From assembly GCA_900547615.1 (NCBI GenBank), contig URHH01000027.1, forward strand, positions 1-27,575: DNA of 27,575 bases. Direction: 5' to 3'. The position numbers and the translations under genes are program-made. The notes below the pieces were generated by a model. The model searched no databases. It was not told the origin of the DNA and saw nothing but the letters and a program-made list of their open reading frames with translations. Below are positions 22,693-27,575 of this stretch, in pieces. This stretch comes from an uncultured Blautia sp. (GTDB taxonomy: Bacteria > Bacillota > Clostridia > Lachnospirales > Lachnospiraceae). Position 1 is the stretch's first letter. Each line of letters begins with the position of its first letter.

Positions 22693-23316
22693 TCAGCCTG
22701 CATTTTCTTTCATTCTTTTAATTACTTTTAACCTTGTAAACTCTTCTCTTTCTTTTTCTTCCAGGGCATTTGTAATGTCCTTCGTAAGAGCCTCAAATTT
22801 TGGAATGGTGATATTTTTCAGGGCGTTGGCGCGCTTCTGCGTCTTTTTAATATTGGTGGCAAGGCGGATTGCTGCATTTTCCACCATAGAAAGGCGAATA
22901 GAAAGCTCTTTTACTTTTTCGAAGGCTGCCTTTGCCTCGTCCAGAGACATTTTGGTGCTGTAGTAAGCGTAAGTAGGCACGTTGCTGCTTTTGTCGTATT
23001 CTACAAGGGGAATTTCTGTCCCCATAACGCTTCTTGATTTGATGCGGATAGAGTTTTCTATGGGAACCGTATAGGAAATCTGCTGTACGAAGGCGATCCC
23101 GATTTCCATATTTGCCTTCTGAAGGGCTGCATAGGCAGTTCGGAAGGTCTCGTCTATCTGTGTCTGAATGTCTTTTGCCTGGTCAATTAAATCCATCATT
23201 TCCCGTATGAGAATGTTACGTTTTTTATCCATCAGCTCAAAGCCCTGTCTGGAAAGAGCCAAGGAGTTTTTTGCAAGTATAAGATTTCCCTTTGTGGGAA
23301 AAGTATTCGGATCCAT
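22693..23316 (-). CDS. atpD: V-type ATP synthase/ATPase subunit D
   Basis: The central-stalk (rotor) subunit linking the A3B3 head to the membrane ring. The 207-aa protein is almost wholly helical, with long coiled-coil N- and C-terminal helices (GNLILAKNSLALSRQGFELMDKKRNIL and the C-terminal RANALKNITIPKFEALTKDITNALEEKEREEFTRLKVIK), the hallmark of NtpD/AtpD of V/A-type enzymes. GAGGTGAT gives a clear start. It is the last gene of the operon, 12 bases after subunit B, with a terminator just behind. The name atpD here means the V-type D subunit, not F-type beta. Confidence 0.93.
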   Translation of the reverse strand: MDPNTFPTKGNLILAKNSLALSRQGFELMDKKRNILIREMMDLIDQAKDIQTQIDETFRTAYAALQKANMEIGIAFVQQISYTVPIENSIRIKSRSVMGTEIPLVEYDKSSNVPTYAYYSTKMSLDEAKAAFEKVKELSIRLSMVENAAIRLATNIKKTQKRANALKNITIPKFEALTKDITNALEEKEREEFTRLKVIKRMKENAG

Positions 23317-23328
23317 GCGATCACCTCA

Positions 23329-24711
23329 CTAACGGACTGTTTCTCTGTAATATTCGTCAAGAATCTTTGTGTCAATACGGTCAAGCTCCTCTTTTGGAAG
23401 AAGACCGAGAAGTTCCCAGCCCTTGTCAAGGGTTTCTGTGATGGAACGGTTTTCTGTCTCCGTCTGTCCTACAAATTCTGCCTCAAATGCTTTTCCGAAA
23501 ACAAGATACCGTTTATCAAGAGGAGAAAGCTCGTCCTCGCCGATAACGGAAGCAAGAGCGCGGGCGTCGCCTACTTTTGCATAGCAGGAGAAAAGCTGGT
23601 TTGCCACGTCCTGATGATCTTTTCTCGTAAAGCCTTCTCCGATTCCGTCCTTCATAAGACGGGACAGGGAAGGAAGAACATTGATCGGCGGGTAAATTGC
23701 CTGTCCGTGCAGCTGTCTGTCAAGTACGATCTGCCCTTCCGTAATATAACCGGTAAGGTCGGGGATCGGGTGCGTAATATCATCGTTTGGCATGGTAAGG
23801 ATCGGAATCTGTGTAACGGATCCGGTTCCGCCGCTTACAATACCTGCGCGCTCATAAAGAGTGGCAAGCTCGCTGTAAAGGTATCCAGGATAACCTTTTC
23901 TGGAAGGAATTTCGCCTTTGGAAGAAGAAACCTCACGCATTGCCTCACAGAAAGAAGTAATGTCTGTTAAGATAACAAGAATGTGCATACCTTTTTCAAA
24001 GGCAAGGTATTCCGCTGCTGTGAGGGCAATCTTCGGGGTGAGAAGACGCTCTACAACCGGGTCATTTGCCAGATTTAAAAACATGACAACGTGGTCGGAA
24101 GCGCCGCTTTCCTCGAAGGTACGGCGGAAAAATTCCGCAACGTCGTATTTTACACCCATTGCAGCAAATACAATGGCAAAGTTTTCATCGGAGTCTGCGC
24201 CAAGAGAAGCCTGTTTTACAATCTGCGCAGCAAGCTTATCATGGGGAAGACCGTTTCCGGAGAAAATCGGGAGCTTCTGTCCGCGGATCAGAGTGGTGAG
24301 TCCGTCAATAGCGGAAATACCGGTATTAATATAATTTCGCGGATACTCACGTGTGACAGGATTTAAAGGAAGTCCGTTAATGTTAAGGCTTACCTCGGGA
24401 GTAATGTCTCCCAGTCCGTCGATGGGCTGTCCGATGCCGTTAAAGGTTCGTCCCAGGATTTCTGGGGAAAGTCCGATTTCCATAGGGTGCCCTGTAAGGC
24501 GTGTGTGGGTATTTCCAAGGGACATATTATCTGTCCCTTCAAATACCTGGATCACTGCCTTATCTTCATATATTTCCACAATACGGCCGATTTTTTCTGT
24601 TCCGTCTTCCATACGGAATTCAACGATCTCCTCGAAGGAGGCGTTTTTCACCCCTTCCAGGACGACAAGAGGGCCGTTTATTTCACTTAAACCTAAATAT
24701 TCGATTGCCAT
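23329..24711 (-). CDS. atpB: V-type ATP synthase/ATPase subunit B (non-catalytic)
   Basis: The regulatory nucleotide-site subunit of the A3B3 hexamer. The 460-aa length is normal. It has the beta-barrel N domain, and in place of a Walker A it has the degenerate SGNGLPHDKL, the mark of B subunits. SRKGYPGYLYSELATLYERAG and the GSVTQIPILTMPNDDITHPIPDLTGYITEGQI segment are strongly conserved. AGGAGGAAAA precedes the ATG, 17 bases after the subunit A stop. Confidence 0.96.
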   Translation of the reverse strand: MAIEYLGLSEINGPLVVLEGVKNASFEEIVEFRMEDGTEKIGRIVEIYEDKAVIQVFEGTDNMSLGNTHTRLTGHPMEIGLSPEILGRTFNGIGQPIDGLGDITPEVSLNINGLPLNPVTREYPRNYINTGISAIDGLTTLIRGQKLPIFSGNGLPHDKLAAQIVKQASLGADSDENFAIVFAAMGVKYDVAEFFRRTFEESGASDHVVMFLNLANDPVVERLLTPKIALTAAEYLAFEKGMHILVILTDITSFCEAMREVSSSKGEIPSRKGYPGYLYSELATLYERAGIVSGGTGSVTQIPILTMPNDDITHPIPDLTGYITEGQIVLDRQLHGQAIYPPINVLPSLSRLMKDGIGEGFTRKDHQDVANQLFSCYAKVGDARALASVIGEDELSPLDKRYLVFGKAFEAEFVGQTETENRSITETLDKGWELLGLLPKEELDRIDTKILDEYYRETVR

Positions 24712-24728
24712 AAACTTTTCCTCCTTAA

Positions 24729-26498
24729 TCAGCCGTTTTTCTCAAGAACTTTGTTGTAGAAGGCGTCAATGTCTTCTCTGTACTGTTTGAAAAGTTCAAG
24801 ATTGTCGTTTGGTACATCATATTTAATAGAAATAATACGTTCAAAAATATTGTCCTCTTTGAGAACGGATACAGGCATTCCTCTGTTTATGAGAGCCCTT
24901 GCTTTTTCATAGAGATAGAGAATGATCTCCATCATTTCAAATTGTTTTTTCATTGGAACGCAGGTGTCTTCTTTGTGGAAGGCGTTCTGCTGTAAAAATC
25001 CGAGACGGATCACTCTTGCAATTTCCAACGTCAGTTTCTGGTCATCCGGAAGAACGTCGCTTCCGATCAGTTTTACGATTTCCATAAGAGAGCTTTCCTG
25101 GTTTAAGATTGCCATGATCTGATTTCTGTCAGAGACAAATTTCGGAGATACGTTGGCGCGATACCAGGGAGTTAAATCCTCAAGATATTCGCTGTAGCTT
25201 GTAAGCCAGTGAATAGCCGGGAAATGTCTTGCATAAGCAAGAGATTTGTCAAGTCCCCAGAAGCAGCGTACAAAACGCTTTGTATTTTGTGTTACCGGCT
25301 CGGAGAAGTCGCCGCCCTGTGGGGAAACAGCTCCGATAATGGAAACGGAGCCTTCTGTTCCGTTTAAGTTCTGCATCATTCCGGCTCTTTCATAGAAGGC
25401 GGAAAGCTTTGATGCAAGGTAGGCAGGGAAGCCTTCCTCGGCAGGCATTTCCTCAAGACGTCCGGAAAGCTCACGGAGAGCCTCCGCCCATCTCGAGGTG
25501 GAGTCTGCCATGATCGCTACGTCATATCCCATGTCGCGGTAGTATTCTGCAAGTGTTACGCCTGTATAAATAGAAGCTTCTCGAGCTGCAACAGGCATGT
25601 TGGAGGTGTTTGCAATAAGAGTGGTTCTGTCCATCATAAGATTTCCGGATTTCGGGTCGATCAGCTTGCTGAAATCCTCAAGAACCTGTGTCATCTCATT
25701 TCCGCGCTCTCCGCAGCCGATGTAAATAATAATGTCCGCGTCAGACCATTTTGCAATCTGGTGCTGCGTCATGGTTTTTCCTGTTCCGAAACCTCCGGGA
25801 ACGGCTGCTGTGCCGCCTTTTGCAATCGGGAAAAGCGTATCCAGGATACGCTGTCCTGTTACAAGGGGAGTGCTTGCCGGGAAACGGTGGTGCGTAGGAC
25901 GCGGAATACGGATCGGCCATTTCTGTGCAAGAGAAAGCTCTTTTGTACTTCCGTCAGGAAGCTCGAGAGTTACGATCGGCTCAAGAATGGTATAGGAGCC
26001 GTCTTTTACTGTTTTTACAACGGTTGCCTCGGAGATGTTTGGAGGAACCATAGACTTGTGAACAATGGAGACGGTTTCCTGTGTCTCCGCAATAATGGTT
26101 CCCGGTCCTACCACATCTCCCTCTTTTACGGTAATGTGTACGTCCCATTTTTTTTCTGTATCAAGAGAATTTACGCTGACACCTCTTGAGATGTATTTTC
26201 CGGACTGCTTTGCGATCTCTCCCAGAGGACGCTGGATACCGTCAAAAATATTGTGGATAATACCGGGTCCTAAAAGAACGGAGATGGCGTCATCTGTTCC
26301 GATAACGGTTTCTCCCGGTTTTAATCCCGTTGTTTCCTCGAAAACCTGGACGGTTGTCATGCCTTTTTTCAGACCAATGACTTCGCCAACCAGTTTTTCC
26401 GGACCAACGTATACCATCTCTGATATTTTAAATCCACAGTCTCCTTTTAAATAAATGACAGGGCCGTTAATTCCATAAATAATACCTGTTTTACTCAT
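24729..26498 (-). CDS. atpA: V-type ATP synthase/ATPase subunit A (catalytic)
   Basis: The ATP-hydrolysing or -forming head subunit, 589 aa from the chosen ATG at 26498. It has Walker A GGFGTGKT at about residues 235-242, GCGERGNEM, MADSTSRWAEALREL for the Walker B region, and the V/A-type non-homologous insert between the barrel and nucleotide domain. The frame extends to an upstream ATG at 26540, but GGAGGT spaced seven bases from 26498 decides the start, and the protein then begins SKTGIIYGINGPVIY as homologues do. It overlaps the subunit E gene by eight bases. Confidence 0.96.
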   Translation of the reverse strand: MSKTGIIYGINGPVIYLKGDCGFKISEMVYVGPEKLVGEVIGLKKGMTTVQVFEETTGLKPGETVIGTDDAISVLLGPGIIHNIFDGIQRPLGEIAKQSGKYISRGVSVNSLDTEKKWDVHITVKEGDVVGPGTIIAETQETVSIVHKSMVPPNISEATVVKTVKDGSYTILEPIVTLELPDGSTKELSLAQKWPIRIPRPTHHRFPASTPLVTGQRILDTLFPIAKGGTAAVPGGFGTGKTMTQHQIAKWSDADIIIYIGCGERGNEMTQVLEDFSKLIDPKSGNLMMDRTTLIANTSNMPVAAREASIYTGVTLAEYYRDMGYDVAIMADSTSRWAEALRELSGRLEEMPAEEGFPAYLASKLSAFYERAGMMQNLNGTEGSVSIIGAVSPQGGDFSEPVTQNTKRFVRCFWGLDKSLAYARHFPAIHWLTSYSEYLEDLTPWYRANVSPKFVSDRNQIMAILNQESSLMEIVKLIGSDVLPDDQKLTLEIARVIRLGFLQQNAFHKEDTCVPMKKQFEMMEIILYLYEKARALINRGMPVSVLKEDNIFERIISIKYDVPNDNLELFKQYREDIDAFYNKVLEKNG

Positions 26499-27078
26499 AT
26501 CTTGGACCTCCGTCAAACTTAAATTCTTTTTTGCAGGCAAGGAACGCCTCGCGGAAAGAATTGTCGATCAGTATGTTTTTGCCCGGGATAATGGCGCGGA
26601 TACCTCCGATAAATTCTTCGTCTGCAAGACGGAGGGCAGCGCCTGTTTTCCGGGAAAGAGTTTCCAGGCGGGAACTGTCAGACGGGGTCAGATAAATGTG
26701 AAGCTCGTCCTCGCCTGCAAAATCCTGTGCTTCTTTGATTTTTCTGCAAAGATAGGAATCGTATTCCGGGGTTTTTACAAAGTCTTCCAGTAAGCTCTGT
26801 ACTTCTGTAAAAAGTCTGTCTTTCAGTTCGTTCTGTTTCTTTGTCCAGTTGCGCTTGATCATGAGCTGCTGGGCGGAAAGCGCCTTGTTTACTTCGCGGC
26901 GGGCATTTTCCGCCTTTGTCTTTACTTCTGCCTCTGCGCTTTGTCTCCGGGAGCTCTTATGTTCAGACAGCATTTCGTCCAGATTTTTTTTGTGCTCCTC
27001 GATCATCTGAGCAGCTTCCTGATAAGCTTCCTCAACAGAGGAGTCATAAAAATGCTGCAGTTTTTCTTCGATTGTCAT
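26491..27078 (-). CDS. atpE: V-type ATP synthase/ATPase subunit E (peripheral stalk)
   Basis: The stator subunit that, with subunit H/G, holds the A3B3 head. The 195-aa protein has a long charged N-terminal helix (YQEAAQMIEEHKKNLDEM and a long Lys/Glu/Ala-rich stretch) and a globular C-terminal head with EEFIGGIRAIIPGKNILIDNSFREAF, the typical ending. AGGGG lies about six bases before the ATG. It sits between F and A, twelve bases after F, and overlaps A by eight bases. Confidence 0.92.
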   Translation of the reverse strand: MTIEEKLQHFYDSSVEEAYQEAAQMIEEHKKNLDEMLSEHKSSRRQSAEAEVKTKAENARREVNKALSAQQLMIKRNWTKKQNELKDRLFTEVQSLLEDFVKTPEYDSYLCRKIKEAQDFAGEDELHIYLTPSDSSRLETLSRKTGAALRLADEEFIGGIRAIIPGKNILIDNSFREAFLACKKEFKFDGGPRYE

Positions 27079-27090
27079 AACGTCCCCTGC

Positions 27091-27399
27091 CTATAGTTTT
27101 AGTCCGATTGCTTCGTTTACGTATGAAGTGATGAAATCCGGTTTGCGGCCGGTACCGTGTCTGTCAGGAATTTCGATGATAAGAGGCGTTTTGTGGCGGA
27201 GCTTTACATCATCAATAATCTCGGGAAATTCTCTTCCGAATTTTTCGGTGAGAAGGATAATCCCGATTTCTTTATTTGCGATCGCGTTCTGAAGGGCTTC
27301 TTTCAGTTCATCATGCTCATGTACCACAACGCCTTCCACACCTGCCAGTCTCATTCCTGTGTAGGTATCTACGTTGTCGCTGATTAAAAACATCTGCAT
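27091..27399 (-). CDS. atpF: V-type ATP synthase/ATPase subunit F (central stalk)
   Basis: A 102-aa Rossmann-like subunit attached to subunit D in the rotor. The fold is recognised by FLISDNVDTYTGMRLAGVEGVVV at the start, IGIILLTEKF in the middle and KTPLIIEIPDRHGTG near the end, the usual NtpG/AtpF signatures. Two near-adjacent ATGs (27399 and 27393) are possible and neither has a strong ribosome site. As the gene starts one base after the K stop, translation is probably coupled to it. Confidence 0.92.
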   Translation of the reverse strand: MQMFLISDNVDTYTGMRLAGVEGVVVHEHDELKEALQNAIANKEIGIILLTEKFGREFPEIIDDVKLRHKTPLIIEIPDRHGTGRKPDFITSYVNEAIGLKL

Positions 27400-27400
27400 A

Positions 27401-27575
27401 TTATAACTGTCCCAGGATCATGAAGGAGATGATAAGTCCGTAAAGGGCAACACCTTCTGCAAGACCTACGAAAATCAGGGATTTACCAAGAATACTCTGA
27501 TCTTCGCTGATTGCGCCCAAAGCTGCGCTTGCCGCACTGGCAACGGCAATACCACCACCGATACAGGAAAGTCCG
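27401..27575 (-). CDS. atpK: V-type ATP synthase/ATPase subunit K (membrane ring proteolipid), 3' part
   Basis: Cut by the right window edge; 57 C-terminal residues are visible. They form a glycine- and alanine-rich helix (GGGIAVASAASAALGAISED), a loop and the last helix GLAEGVALYGLIISFMILGQL. The Glu in this helix is the ion-carrying carboxylate of the rotor ring. The full set of ligands needed to tell Na+ from H+ is not visible. Gene order K-F-E-A-B-D with C and I presumably further upstream matches other Clostridia. Confidence 0.9.
   Translation of the reverse strand, partial: GLSCIGGGIAVASAASAALGAISEDQSILGKSLIFVGLAEGVALYGLIISFMILGQL

Overview
The window looks like a chromosomal segment of a Gram-positive anaerobe of the class Clostridia, most likely Lachnospiraceae. 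The reasons are strong AGGAGG-type ribosome sites, Clostridia-style leader RNAs (a T-box and a yybP-ykoY manganese riboswitch), a V-type ATP synthase operon, a DUF4430/ECF S-component pair and a moaC-mog-MOSC cluster. Family is inferred from gene content and style only. No phage, transposase, rRNA, tRNA or CRISPR array is visible.

Layout. 1-613: remnant of an AT-rich HExxH metallopeptidase gene. 640-1520: long non-coding leader holding a promoter, a T-box with terminator, a cluster of GC-rich hairpins and a six-unit, about 52-bp degenerate hairpin array. 1521-4451: metG, a DUF4430 lipid- or membrane-anchored protein and an ECF transporter S component, tightly packed. 4448-7319: promoter, Mn riboswitch with terminator, a P2-type cation ATPase and a terminator. 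7320-7844: promoter and two large folded elements. 7845-10114: moaC, mog, MOSC protein and tatD. 10134-12242: accessory block with a DUF1963 protein, an unknown acidic protein, a 52-aa protein and a PemK/MazF-like toxin. 12265-12440: a small-RNA-like transcription unit. 12447-17216: response regulator, a sensor kinase gene broken by tandem in-frame stops, and an ABC ATPase plus FtsX-type permease. The two transcription units share a putative operator.

Gene direction then flips. On the minus strand are a CapA-family protein (17228-18664) and a DUF885 peptidase (18752-20512). trxB and a secreted NlpC/P60 protein are on plus (20636-22252). 22253-22692 is a gene-free stretch with a dense cluster of DnaA-box-like 9-mers. 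22693-27575 holds V-ATPase genes D, B, A, E, F and the end of K, on minus.

Most noteworthy: the period-52 hairpin array; the DnaA-box cluster at a site whose gene orientation argues against oriC; the kinase gene interrupted by TAATAA just before its phospho-acceptor histidine; the paired TnACA-N4-TGTAA operators; the possible methionine-controlled metG/DUF4430/ECF operon; and the undescribed RNA-like unit at 12300-12440.
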